DNA of 64,000 bases from Niallia circulans (lineage in GTDB: Bacteria; Bacillota; Bacilli; Bacillales; Cytobacillaceae): positions 3,658,001 to 3,722,000 of the forward strand of contig NZ_CP026031.1 in the NCBI RefSeq assembly GCF_003726095.1, read 5' to 3'. This document shows positions 1 to 8,969 of the stretch, in pieces (position 1 is the first letter of the stretch; each line of letters starts with the position of its first letter). The notes beneath the pieces were generated by a model that made no database searches, was not told the origin of the DNA, and saw only the letters and a program-made list of their open reading frames with translations. The translations under genes and the position numbers were made by a program.

Positions 1-546
1 AGACTCAGCTTCAAACGCATACTTGCTATCTTTTGTTAATGCTTCTACCTCTGAGAAATCTTTAGGCATTTCTTTAATTAAATCTTTATTATAGAACCCT
101 ACTAAAGTTTCGATAACAAATGGTGTTCCATATTGTTTGCCATCAAACGTTACTAGTTTTTCTTCCGTTTCTGTAATTCCTTCAGGCTGTGCTGTTACTT
201 CAGCTAAATGCCCTTGACTTCCCATTGAACCAACACGGTCATATGGTGCGATAAAAACATCTGGACCAGTGCCTGCAGGACCATCTAGCGCTAATGCGTC
301 AGCTTGATCTGTCATCGCCATTACGACAACTTTTACTTCAGCATTATTTTTAGATTCAAAATCGCCTTTGATACTATCAATATATTTTTTATACCCATCT
401 CCATCTACTGACACTGTTAATGTTTGTTTTCCGTCAGAAGATCCGCCTTTTGAGCTTTCTTTCGTATCATTGCCGCCACAAGCGGTTAAAGAGAATGCAG
501 TAAGTAACGCTACTCCTGACATTAATAGTTTTTTATAACTCTTCAT
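1..546 (-). CDS. Sugar ABC transporter substrate-binding lipoprotein (maltodextrin type), C-terminus outside window
   Basis: The N-terminal 182 codons are visible; the gene runs off the left edge. The start at 546 follows a good AGGAGG-type site. The protein opens with a lipoprotein signal (KLLMSGVALLTAFSLTACGG, with the lipid-anchored Cys at residue 23). A serine/glycine-rich tether follows, then the start of a family-1 extracellular binding protein with segments such as GPDVFIAPYDRVG and GKQYGTPFVIETL, which are typical of maltose/maltodextrin-binding proteins (MalE/MdxE). It would capture malto-oligosaccharides outside the membrane for an ABC importer. The permease genes would be expected beyond the left edge. 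The candidate cre/LacI sites upstream fit sugar regulation. The family is clear; the exact ligand is inferred. Confidence 0.85.
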   Translation of the reverse strand, partial: MKSYKKLLMSGVALLTAFSLTACGGNDTKESSKGGSSDGKQTLTVSVDGDGYKKYIDSIKGDFESKNNAEVKVVVMAMTDQADALALDGPAGTGPDVFIAPYDRVGSMGSQGHLAEVTAQPEGITETEEKLVTFDGKQYGTPFVIETLVGFYNKDLIKEMPKDFSEVEALTKDSKYAFEAES

Positions 547-589
547 GAAATTTTCCCTCCTTATTTATCTCACATTCTTATTGTAGATT

Positions 590-634
590 TGAAACCGTTT
601 TAATGCAATCGCTTTCTCAGTGTTACCGATAACA
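590..634 (-). promoter_or_regulatory. Candidate cre / LacI-type operators upstream of the maltodextrin-binding protein gene
   Basis: Three cre-like 14-mers lie 44-88 bases upstream of the start codon. TGAAACCGTTTTAA (590-603) and TGTTACCGATAACA (621-634) each differ from the CcpA consensus TGWAANCGNTNWCA at one position. A weaker one lies at 604-617 on the other strand. The site at 621-634 is nearly palindromic (TGTTA...TAACA) and could equally be the operator of a local LacI-family maltose regulator. Which protein binds is inferred. Confidence 0.5.
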
Positions 635-804
635 GAATGTAACATAAAAACATTACAATGAATAAATTACGCTATTATTGGGTAATGTCCGTAAAAGTAT
701 GTATATTTCTATGGACCAATAGAATTTGATTACCTTTGTCCGATCCTTTTTTATTAAATTAGAGAGCCTCTTCATCCATGTACAAATAACAGAATGTTAA
801 CTAA

Positions 805-852
805 AAAAGAGTCGAAGCTATCCTCCCAAGGGGAACTGGTTCGACTCTTACT
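805..852 (-). terminator. Rho-independent terminator of the trehalose PTS gene
   Basis: Arms AAGAGTCGAA and TTCGACTCTT form a 10-bp stem. Read leftward it is followed by TTTTTT, about 10 bases after the treP stop codon. Confidence 0.85.
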
Positions 853-862
853 TTATTAACCT

Positions 863-2296
863 TTATCCTCTTACTCTTTTCAAAGAAACTTTCCCCATAT
901 TAAGCTTAGAGAAAACCATTGTTAGAATAAACGGGATAATAATTGCGATTACCATTGCAATTAAAAATGTAGGCATATGTTCTGCTTTGATAGATAAAAA
1001 TCCTGGCAATCCTCCTACCCCAATAGAATGAGCCATAACTCCTGATCCAACTGAGATAACTGCTGCCACCATCGATCCAATCATGGCCGCTAAGAATGGG
1101 AAGCCATATTTTAAATTAATACCAAACATGGCTGGCTCTGTAACGCCTAAATAACAAGAGATTGCCGCTGGAACGGATACTTGTTTTTCTTGTTCGTCTT
1201 TACGATTTAAATAAATCATCGCTAATACTGCTGATCCTTGGGCAATGTTAGATAAAGCAATCATTGGCCATAGATTTGTTCCGTCAAATACACTCATTAA
1301 TTGTAAATCGATTGCATTTGTCATATGATGTAATCCTGTAATAACAAGTGGTGCATAAGCAAAGCCAAATATGGCCGCAAATAACCATCCTACCGAAGAA
1401 GTTAGTCCAGAATAGACAACATCGGAAATGGCAGAACCAATTGTCCATCCAATTGGGCCTAATACGGTATGGGCAATTAATACAGTTGGTACTAATGCAA
1501 GGAATGGCACAAAAATCATCGAAATTGCATTTGGAATGATTTTACGCAAACGCAGCTCTAGAAATGAAAGTAATAGACCTGCTAAAATAGCGGGAATTAC
1601 TTGAGCTTGGTACCCAATCATGTCTACTTGAGCAAACCCAAAATCCCAAAATGGAATTTCTTCTGCTCCAGCTACTGCATAAGCATTTAATAATTGCGGC
1701 GACACCAGTGTGATCCCTAATACAATTCCAAGAATGGGAGTAGCCCCCATCTTTCTTGCAACTGCCCATGTAATTCCGACAGGCAAGAAGTGGAATATTG
1801 CTTCTCCTATTAACCATAAGAAATCATTTGTTCCGGCCCAAAACTGCGATACTTCTACTAATTTTTTAGTTCCGCCCTCCACTAATTTAATTTCGCCTAT
1901 AACATTACGGAAACCAAGAATTAATCCTCCCACAACAATCGCTGGAATGAGCGGAGTAAAGATATCTGCTAAATGGGCAATCATTCTTTGCAGAAAATTC
2001 ATGTTTTGCTTCGCTGCCTTTTTCGCTTCATCTTTAGAAGTATCACTTACTCCCGCAATAGCGATAAACTCATTGTAAAAAGATGAAACTTCATTGCCAA
2101 TGATAACTTGGAATTGACCTGCTTGAGTAAACGTTCCTTTTACAAGCTTGATTTTTTCAATGCTGTCAATATCAGCCTTAGATGGATCATTTAAAACAAA
2201 GCGCATTCTTGTCGCACAGTGTGTCACCACAGAAATGTTTCCGCTTCCACCAACATGCTCAAGAAGTTCTTTTGCCTGTTCTGTGTACTTCCCCAT
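863..2296 (-). CDS. treP: PTS trehalose-specific EIIBC component
   Basis: A 477-aa membrane permease that imports trehalose and phosphorylates it to trehalose 6-phosphate. The N-terminal EIIB domain (about 1-85) holds the phospho-cysteine in the motif VVTHCATRMRF (Cys27). The EIIC domain (about 105-470) has roughly ten hydrophobic segments and family blocks such as GLHHMTNAID and GVTEPAMFGINLKYGFPF. Length and layout match TreP/TreB; sucrose permeases are the nearest alternative. No EIIA domain is present, so a glucose-type EIIA elsewhere must donate phosphate. Unlike in B. subtilis, the phosphotrehalase and treR genes do not follow. The gene stands alone between a strong terminator and a promoter with two TreR-like operators. 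Confidence 0.9.
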   Translation of the reverse strand: MGKYTEQAKELLEHVGGSGNISVVTHCATRMRFVLNDPSKADIDSIEKIKLVKGTFTQAGQFQVIIGNEVSSFYNEFIAIAGVSDTSKDEAKKAAKQNMNFLQRMIAHLADIFTPLIPAIVVGGLILGFRNVIGEIKLVEGGTKKLVEVSQFWAGTNDFLWLIGEAIFHFLPVGITWAVARKMGATPILGIVLGITLVSPQLLNAYAVAGAEEIPFWDFGFAQVDMIGYQAQVIPAILAGLLLSFLELRLRKIIPNAISMIFVPFLALVPTVLIAHTVLGPIGWTIGSAISDVVYSGLTSSVGWLFAAIFGFAYAPLVITGLHHMTNAIDLQLMSVFDGTNLWPMIALSNIAQGSAVLAMIYLNRKDEQEKQVSVPAAISCYLGVTEPAMFGINLKYGFPFLAAMIGSMVAAVISVGSGVMAHSIGVGGLPGFLSIKAEHMPTFLIAMVIAIIIPFILTMVFSKLNMGKVSLKRVRG

Positions 2297-2360
2297 CGTT
2301 CTTCCCCCTTTTGACTATACTATCCTGTATTTATTAAATCGATTATAATTCCTATTGCAT

Positions 2361-2427
2361 AATCAATACATGTATATACAAGTATTGATTACGTTTTCAT
2401 TATAGTTGTATATACAGGTAGTGTCAA
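2361..2427 (-). promoter_or_regulatory. treP promoter with two TreR-like operators
   Basis: Leftward there is a perfect sigma-A promoter: TTGACA (2422-2427), a 17-base spacer, and TATAAT (2399-2404). The palindrome TGTATATACA occurs twice, at 2407-2416 inside the spacer and at 2371-2380 just downstream of the -10 box, with centres 36 bases apart. The downstream copy is extended into a larger inverted repeat by AATCAATAC (2361-2369) and GTATTGATT (2382-2390). B. subtilis TreR is known to bind TTGTATATACAA-type palindromes, so repression relieved by trehalose 6-phosphate is the natural inference. Both sites would block RNA polymerase. Confidence 0.88.
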
Positions 2428-2489
2428 TACAATTAAAATAAATATTTGAGATTAGGGAGAAAGGCGTTATTTGTCCATATTTTCCTAAT

Positions 2490-2560
2490 AAAAATAGATC
2501 CCTACAATTTATTCATTTCCCTTCGTATACATTCCGGAAGATATGAATAAATGTGGGATC
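2490..2560 (-). terminator. Terminator after ykoC
   Basis: Arms containing ATTTATTCAT and ATGAATAAAT, flanked by GATCCC and GGGATC, form a long stem with small bulges. Read leftward it is followed by a T-rich tail. It closes the thiamine-precursor operon. Confidence 0.65.
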
Positions 2561-2574
2561 TGAACTGCCAAGAC

Positions 2575-3267
2575 CTATATAAATACAGCAATACAAATAG
2601 CAATAACTATCATCATACTAAAATATAAATAATCAAATAATGTAATAGAAGTTTTTTGAAAATATGTCCTATCTTTTTCTCCTGTAAATCCTCTTACTTC
2701 CATTGCCATCGCCATTTGCTCGGAACGGCGAATTGCCTGTGTTAACAAGGGAACTGCATAGCGGAGGAAAGCCTTCCAGGTACCGCTATGTTTATAACCT
2801 CGGATTCGATGGGCTTCCTTTAATTGGGCAAGATCTGATTGAAACATCGGTATACAGCGAAAACCAGCCATCATTCCATATGCCCATTTCGGAGATAATT
2901 TCCATTGATGGATAAGACTCATCATTAATTCGTATAAATTCGTGGTGGTTGTAAAAAGCAATCCGATAGTCACAAATGCCAGCATCCGCATGGCAATAAG
3001 CAAACCACTATTGATACTTTCCTCAGTTACTTGAAACCAAGCCCACTTCCAAACGACTGTTTCTCCTTTTCCAAATGCCGCTAACATCCAAAAGGTAAGT
3101 ACAAAAAAAATAGAATATGGGAGAAGCACTTTACCAAGAAATTTACCTTTCCATCCCCCCAATGTTAAACCAAGTATTAACACATATAGCCAAATTGCTA
3201 CAGTCGAAAAGGCGCTTTGAATCGTCATTAAAATAACCATTAGTATGATATGGGTCATTAATTTCAT
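2575..3267 (-). CDS. ykoC: ECF transporter T component, thiamine/HMP type (YkoC)
   Basis: A 230-aa integral membrane protein with about six hydrophobic segments and the coupling-helix region typical of EcfT/CbiQ proteins (MAMAMEVRGF near the C-terminus, followed by a charged segment). In energy-coupling-factor importers this subunit links the substrate-specific S component to the paired ATPases. It starts 7 bases after the ykoD stop codon and is the last gene of the TPP-riboswitch operon, so the substrate is most likely hydroxymethylpyrimidine or another thiamine precursor. Family assignment is by motif and position; substrate assignment comes from the operon. Confidence 0.88.
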   Translation of the reverse strand: MKLMTHIILMVILMTIQSAFSTVAIWLYVLILGLTLGGWKGKFLGKVLLPYSIFFVLTFWMLAAFGKGETVVWKWAWFQVTEESINSGLLIAMRMLAFVTIGLLFTTTTNLYELMMSLIHQWKLSPKWAYGMMAGFRCIPMFQSDLAQLKEAHRIRGYKHSGTWKAFLRYAVPLLTQAIRRSEQMAMAMEVRGFTGEKDRTYFQKTSITLFDYLYFSMMIVIAICIAVFI

Positions 3268-3274
3268 CGCTGGA

Positions 3275-4891
3275 TTAAGTTGTGATAGATAAGACTCGTT
3301 GCTTTTGATTGTCTTCCGCCTCCTTTAAATCAGCGATTAATTGATAATGAATAGGAGGAATAATAGCTAGCCTTTTACAAAGCTCTTGATTGGAGAAAAG
3401 CGAGTACGGCTGATCAGCAAAAACTAGGTTCTTTTGTTGTAGGACAACGACTTTGTCTGCATATTGATCCACTATATCCATATCATGTGTAACCATAATA
3501 ATGGAAGTTCCCTCTTTCTTTCTTTTTTCAAGAACCTGTAATAAATCATGCGACGATTTTGCATCTTGCCCAAAGGTAGGTTCATCTAATAGAAGAATAT
3601 CTTGATCTAATAACAGCATCGTAGCTACACTTAATCTTCTTTTCTGCCCAAAGCTAAGGGTGAAAGGATGTTGATTTTTATAAGGCTCTAATCCAAATTC
3701 CTGCAAAAGCTCTGTCGTTCTTTTATGAATAGCCGCTTTTTCCCATTGATATTGAATACCGGAGAATGATATTTCATCAAAAACCGTTTGAGTAATAAAT
3801 TGGAGCTCAGGGTTTTGAAATACAAATCCTAAGTGCTGATACAGCTCTCTGTCTTTCCACTTTTTCAGATCTTTGCCATGAAAGCAGATGTCTCCTTTTT
3901 GGCTTTTTTTAAGATGAGCAATCAGCTTTAAAAAGGTGCTTTTTCCCGCACCGTTATTACCAATAACAGCAATCCATTCTCCTTTATTTACGGTTAACTC
4001 GATGTTTTCTAAAATGTTCTCTTTAAGGTAAGCAGCTGTTAAATTGTTCACTTCCAGAATAGGGTCGGGTTTTATTTCAAGAGCCATTGTCCTTTTTCTT
4101 TCATATGCCTTTATTAATTCTCGTCTTCTCGAATGATTTTCATTTTGGATTATATCCTCCCACTTATATGGAAAAACTTGTGGAAGCCATATACCTGCCT
4201 CTCGCATCTCCGCTTTATATTGTTTAACTACCATAGCTGGGGCGCCATCAGCAATTATTTGCCCTTTTTTATTGAAAAGAATGACACGATCCATCCATTC
4301 GATACAGCCATCTAACACATGCTCTACCATTATCATTGTTTGCCCAGCTCCAGCGGCAGTATCTTTCATTACCTCAAAGACTTCTTTTCTACCTGCCGGA
4401 TCTAGCTGTGCTGTTGGTTCATCTAAAAAAAGCACCTCTGGCTCCAATGCTAAAAGGCAGGCCAGTGCTAGACGCTGTTTCATTCCCCCTGAAAGATTTG
4501 CAATAGGAGTATGCGGCTCTATTGTTAGTCCTACCTTTTCAAGAAGTTCAAAAATAATGGCATCCATTTCTTCCCTGGGTACTTTTCTATTTTCGAGACT
4601 AAAGGCAATTTCTTCATCAACATGCTGCATGCAAAACTGGGTATCAGGATTTTGGAAAAGAACCCCTGTGCCTTTTCTCCTAATCACTTCTCCCGATACA
4701 TATGCTTCGATATGTTCTGGAATAATGCCCGCTAAAACAGATAGAATAGTAGATTTTCCACTGCCGCTTGGACCTAGGATTAATACTTTTTCTCCTTGAT
4801 TAATATGTAGTGTCACTTCTTGGAGGACAGGTTCCCTATCCTCCAAGAAGCGCACAGACAGATGGTTACATCCTAACAATGAACTCATCAT
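3275..4891 (-). CDS. ykoD: ECF transporter double ATPase (YkoD)
   Basis: A 538-aa fusion of two ABC ATPase domains. The first (about 5-240) has Walker A GPSGSGKST, signature LSGGMKQRL and Walker B FLDEPTAQ. The second (about 275-515) has GNNGAGKST, LSFGQKRRL and LLDEPTFGQ. Each full set is intact. The protein powers the YkoE/YkoC importer. It overlaps the end of ykoE by 26 bases. Two adjacent ATG codons (4891 and 4888) can both use the AAGGAGAG site, so the exact start is uncertain by one codon. Fused double ATPases are normal for the YkoD branch, while many other ECF systems use two separate genes. Confidence 0.9.
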   Translation of the reverse strand: MMSSLLGCNHLSVRFLEDREPVLQEVTLHINQGEKVLILGPSGSGKSTILSVLAGIIPEHIEAYVSGEVIRRKGTGVLFQNPDTQFCMQHVDEEIAFSLENRKVPREEMDAIIFELLEKVGLTIEPHTPIANLSGGMKQRLALACLLALEPEVLFLDEPTAQLDPAGRKEVFEVMKDTAAGAGQTMIMVEHVLDGCIEWMDRVILFNKKGQIIADGAPAMVVKQYKAEMREAGIWLPQVFPYKWEDIIQNENHSRRRELIKAYERKRTMALEIKPDPILEVNNLTAAYLKENILENIELTVNKGEWIAVIGNNGAGKSTFLKLIAHLKKSQKGDICFHGKDLKKWKDRELYQHLGFVFQNPELQFITQTVFDEISFSGIQYQWEKAAIHKRTTELLQEFGLEPYKNQHPFTLSFGQKRRLSVATMLLLDQDILLLDEPTFGQDAKSSHDLLQVLEKRKKEGTSIIMVTHDMDIVDQYADKVVVLQQKNLVFADQPYSLFSNQELCKRLAIIPPIHYQLIADLKEAEDNQKQRVLSITT

Positions 4892-5462
4892 TACTCTCCT
4901 TCTTTCGATTCACTTTAGAAATCGCATAACCATTTAAGACTCCTGTTTTTCCAAGTCCCTCTACAATTGCCTTTGCTAATAATCCACCCAAAATAAGACT
5001 ACTTATTACTTGAATAACAAAGGTTAATAAAAGTGTCGTTGTCGTATAATAAGAAAAACCATTTGCTAGAAGGCTATATAGTATGCTGCCACAAGCTGCC
5101 AATCCTCCAGATAACATTAAGACAGAAACATGGTATTTTTTATAACGAAAAATCGCAAATGCTATTTCTGCCCCGACTCCTTGGAATACGCCAATTAAAA
5201 GTGCTGATAAACCAAAGTGACTGCCAATCAAGAGCTCGACCGAAGCTGCTACTACCTCTGCAATTAAAGCAGCCCCTGGCTTCTGCAGAATAAAGGCAAC
5301 TATGGGACTGGCTATCACCCATATACCAAACATAAAGTTAGCACCAACTGGGCCGACAAGTGCCGAAATAGGGAGCCATAAAGTGGACCAGCCCATATAG
5401 AGAACACCGCATGCTACGGCAATCACTACTAGTAAGACAACCTCTTTAACTTTCCAGTTCAT
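4866..5462 (-). CDS. ykoE: ECF transporter S component, thiamine-precursor type (YkoE)
   Basis: A 198-aa membrane protein with about five to six hydrophobic segments and the pattern of ECF S components (MGWSTLWLPISALVGPVGAN early, the GAELALF-like GAEIAFAIFRYKKY in the middle). It should bind the imported substrate, inferred to be hydroxymethylpyrimidine or thiamine from its YkoD/YkoC partners and the TPP riboswitch. Its start codon overlaps the tenA stop codon (ATGA at 5459-5462), so translation is coupled. B. subtilis places ykoF in front of this gene; here that position is taken by tenA. Confidence 0.88.
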   Translation of the reverse strand: MNWKVKEVVLLVVIAVACGVLYMGWSTLWLPISALVGPVGANFMFGIWVIASPIVAFILQKPGAALIAEVVAASVELLIGSHFGLSALLIGVFQGVGAEIAFAIFRYKKYHVSVLMLSGGLAACGSILYSLLANGFSYYTTTTLLLTFVIQVISSLILGGLLAKAIVEGLGKTGVLNGYAISKVNRKKESNDEFIVRM

Positions 5463-6145
5463 ATAGACACCTCAAACGTCTTTACTGGCCACTCCTCCAC
5501 CTGGTATGCCATATCCCAAAACTTATATTCTAGCTGACAGCTTAATAAAAAGTATTCCTTTAACTTTTCCTTCTGTTCTTCATTAAGGGTTTCAGCAAGT
5601 TCATCTAATCGCTGACAAAGCGGAGTAGTAACTGTCATAGGACCATCCCCATAAAAATGGATCCAGTCATAAAAAGGATGGGTACTATCTGGGTTTACCT
5701 CTTCTAAAAGTTTTTTCCCGATTTCTACATACGTCCATGGACAAGGTAAAAGCACTGCGATAATATCAGCAATTCCTCCTTGATGGGCAACTGTTAGCAT
5801 ATGGCGAATATAATGGTGAGCAGCGGGAGCTACTGGGAATCCTTGTAGGTCTTCATATTTAACACCTGCTACCTCACAAAAATTATTATGAGGGTGTATC
5901 TCACTATGAAGCACAAAGGAAATTTGGTTATTAAATAGCTCGATGTCTTGTCTGTTCGTACTTTTTGAAATCGCCAATCCATAAATTTTCATAAAAGCAT
6001 TTAAATATTCAAAGTCTTGTTTCACATAATGTATAAGCTGCTCTTTCTTTAAATCCCCCTTAGCAATTCCTTGTACAAATGGATGTTCCATAATTGCCTG
6101 AAAAATTGGTTCTGCCTGTGCACGTAATTCTTGTGAAAAACTCAT
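5459..6145 (-). CDS. tenA: Thiaminase II / aminopyrimidine aminohydrolase
   Basis: A TenA-family enzyme that hydrolyses 4-amino-5-aminomethyl-2-methylpyrimidine to hydroxymethylpyrimidine, salvaging degraded thiamine. Family hallmarks are DFEYLNAFMKIYGLA, the catalytic-cysteine segment VLLPCPWTY and the C-terminal LEYKFWDMAYQ with its active-site Glu. I choose the ATG at 6145 (MSFSQEL). The AAGGAGG site ends only 2 bases before an upstream ATG at 6151 but 8 bases before this one. It is the first gene of the operon under the TPP riboswitch and is coupled to ykoE by a 4-base overlap. Together they salvage and import the pyrimidine half of thiamine. Confidence 0.92.
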   Translation of the reverse strand: MSFSQELRAQAEPIFQAIMEHPFVQGIAKGDLKKEQLIHYVKQDFEYLNAFMKIYGLAISKSTNRQDIELFNNQISFVLHSEIHPHNNFCEVAGVKYEDLQGFPVAPAAHHYIRHMLTVAHQGGIADIIAVLLPCPWTYVEIGKKLLEEVNPDSTHPFYDWIHFYGDGPMTVTTPLCQRLDELAETLNEEQKEKLKEYFLLSCQLEYKFWDMAYQVEEWPVKTFEVSI

Positions 6146-6202
6146 GTCCATTTCCTCCTTTAATTTTTATTGAAAAGGAAAACATGGAGTAACTTTGTAT
6201 AC

Positions 6203-6234
6203 AAAAAAGCCACTCCAAAAAATGGAGTGGCTTT
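6203..6234 (-). terminator. Riboswitch expression-platform terminator
   Basis: AAAGCCACTCCA and TGGAGTGGCTTT form a perfect 12-bp stem. Read leftward it is followed by a run of T residues. It lies between the TPP aptamer and tenA, the position expected for a terminator that forms when TPP is bound. Confidence 0.9.
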
Positions 6235-6269
6235 ATAATGAATAAATAAAACACTAATATTCAATGGGC

Positions 6270-6362
6270 CGACTCCACTTTCCTACGCTAGTATGAACTA
6301 GATCAGGTTCAAAGGGTCCAAGTAATCTTGTCTCAGCCAAAAAGGCTCCCCTAGTGGATTTT
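6270..6362 (-). promoter_or_regulatory. TPP (THI-box) riboswitch
   Basis: Read leftward the aptamer shows the conserved pieces in order: CTAGGGGAGCC, GGCTGAGA, then ACCCTTTGAACCTGATCTAG and the closing GCGTAGGAAAGTGGA. These are the invariant blocks of the thiamine pyrophosphate riboswitch. A terminator hairpin follows at 6203-6234, so control is by transcription attenuation. A TTGACA at 6405-6410 is a plausible -35 box for the leader, but its -10 box is poor. Confidence 0.97.
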
Positions 6363-6523
6363 CCTATTCAATTACTTACTACATTACCGAATACACATAA
6401 TTTTTGTCAATCATTTTTCACTGATACTTTTTGATTATTCTGTTTATCCTTCCTATTAGAAGGGAAACTTAAATATATATTTTCCGTTGATCTTTTAGAA
6501 ACTTTCACAAAATAGACATATTC

Positions 6524-6557
6524 ATGTGATGTTTTTCACAAAGTTTAAGTGTATAAT
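6524..6557 (+). promoter_or_regulatory. ldh promoter with Rex-like operator
   Basis: TGTGATGTTTTTCACA (6525-6540) is an inverted repeat TGTGA-N6-TCACA matching the Rex (NADH/NAD redox sensor) operator pattern. It overlaps the -35 region of a promoter whose -10 box TATAAT is at 6552-6557; the -35 itself is weak. Rex repression of ldh at low NADH is known in Gram-positive bacteria. The 5' leader is then about 155 bases long. Confidence 0.75.
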
Positions 6558-6687
6558 CACTATATAAACAGTAATAACATTTTACAAAAGAAAGAATGAT
6601 AAGATATTATGGAGAAAAGTAACAGCAAAGTAAATGATTAACGAATTTGTTCTCCATTTAGTAATAAATAGCTCTAAAAACTATTAA

Positions 6688-7671
<984 letters not shown>

Positions 7672-7681
7672 TAAGGGATAA

Positions 7682-7715
7682 AAGCCTATTGCGAACGCAG
7701 CAATAGGTTTTTTTA
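7682..7715 (+). terminator. ldh terminator
   Basis: CCTATTGC and GCAATAGG form a stem followed by seven T residues, directly after the ldh stop codon. Confidence 0.92.
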
Positions 7716-7756
7716 CTGCTATGTTTTTTATGATTTCAGCAGTCTACTAATCACTC

Positions 7757-8083
7757 CTAGATCCGTTCATCGATAAAATTCAGCGGTTCATATCCATATT
7801 CTCTTAAATTAATCGATCCGTTTTGTTGAAATACAATTCCCTCTGCTTCTAGCAATCTTCTTTGAAGCTGGCCATGTTCACCGCTTAATCCAATACAGCC
7901 TTTACTATTAAGCACTCTATGCCAAGGAAGTTGGTATTTTTCTGATAAGGTATGAAGAACTCTAACAACTTGTCTTGCTGCCCGAGGACTTCCAGCTACA
8001 GCAGCTATCTGCCCATAGGTCATTACTTTTCCTTCTGGAATATCTGCAATAATCTCCACTGCTTTTTTTGTAAAAGGGGTCAT
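7757..8083 (-). CDS. Alkyltransferase-like protein (MGMT family, Trp in place of the active-site Cys)
   Basis: A 109-aa protein matching the DNA-binding domain of O6-alkylguanine-DNA alkyltransferases: IPEGKVMTYGQIA, the recognition helix PRAARQVVRVL with its Arg finger, then PWHRV. True methyltransferases have PCHRV; here Cys is replaced by Trp54. That marks the alkyltransferase-like (ATL) class, which binds O6-alkylguanine without repairing it and hands the lesion to nucleotide excision repair. The start at 8083 (MTPFTKK) is chosen because TAGGAGG lies 7 bases before it. A longer frame upstream has no such site, and an ATG one codon earlier is the alternative. It is likely a single-gene unit. 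Confidence 0.88.
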   Translation of the reverse strand: MTPFTKKAVEIIADIPEGKVMTYGQIAAVAGSPRAARQVVRVLHTLSEKYQLPWHRVLNSKGCIGLSGEHGQLQRRLLEAEGIVFQQNGSINLREYGYEPLNFIDERI

Positions 8084-8211
8084 CATCTTTCCTCCTATAT
8101 TTACTACTATTCTAACAAAATTCTTTTCCACTTAAAAAGTGTATCTGTCATTTATGATAGAGCAAGAGAGAAAATGAAATGTTGATTCAACCGGGAGACT
8201 CTTCAAGAAAT

Positions 8212-8252
8212 AAAAAAAGAACTGTTATTCCAGTGAATAACCAGTTCTTCCA
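8212..8252 (-). terminator. Terminator of the liv operon
   Basis: AAGAACTG-TTATTC pairs with GAATAA-CAGTTCTT (one bulged base). Read leftward it is followed by a T run, just after the livF stop. Confidence 0.85.
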
Positions 8253-8261
8253 AATCTACTA

Positions 8262-8969
8262 TTAATGCCCACCCAAATAAGCCTGCTTTAATTCATCACT
8301 TTCCTGTAATTCTTGTGCAGATCCTGATAAAACCACTTTTCCTGTTTCAATGACATATCCTCTATGTGCAATCGATAATGCCATATGGGCATTTTGCTCC
8401 ACTAATAAAACCGTCGTTCCTTCTTCATTAATTTCTTGAATAACCTGAAAGATGGTACGAACAATAATCGGTGCTAATCCCATGGAGGGCTCATCTAAAA
8501 GAAGCAATTTCGGTTTTGCCATTATAGCTCTTCCCATTGCCAGCATTTGTTGTTCTCCACCAGATAAAGTACCAGCTAATTGTTTTTTTCTTTCAAATAA
8601 CCGCGGAAAAATCTCATAAACCTTTTGTAAATTCTTCTGAATTTCCTGTTTATCTTTTCGTAAAAAGGCACCTAGTTCAAGATTTTCCTCCACAGTCATA
8701 TTAGAAAAGACACGTCTTCCCTCTGGAACATGTGACATACCTGCCTTTACAATCGATTGTGCAGGCTTTCCTGCAATAGACTTGCCTAAATATTCTATAG
8801 AACCCTTTTTGGGCTTGATTAGACCGGATAATGTCTTTAATAATGTACTTTTCCCCGCACCATTCGCACCAATAAGCGTTACTATTTCTCCTTCCTTAAT
8901 ATCAAGCGTTACTCCCTTTAACGCCTGAATATTTCCATAATATACATTTAGATCCTTTATATGGAGCAT
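8262..8969 (-). CDS. livF: Branched-chain amino acid ABC transporter ATPase LivF
   Basis: A 235-aa ABC ATPase of the LivF subgroup. Walker A is GANGAGKST, the signature is LSGGEQQMLAMGRA and Walker B is LLLLDEPSMGLAP. The phrases SHVPEGRRVF and TVEENLELGAF are typical of LivF. With LivG it energises uptake of leucine, isoleucine and valine, although related systems carry urea or amides. Its start overlaps the last base of livG. Confidence 0.93.
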   Translation of the reverse strand: MLHIKDLNVYYGNIQALKGVTLDIKEGEIVTLIGANGAGKSTLLKTLSGLIKPKKGSIEYLGKSIAGKPAQSIVKAGMSHVPEGRRVFSNMTVEENLELGAFLRKDKQEIQKNLQKVYEIFPRLFERKKQLAGTLSGGEQQMLAMGRAIMAKPKLLLLDEPSMGLAPIIVRTIFQVIQEINEEGTTVLLVEQNAHMALSIAHRGYVIETGKVVLSGSAQELQESDELKQAYLGGH

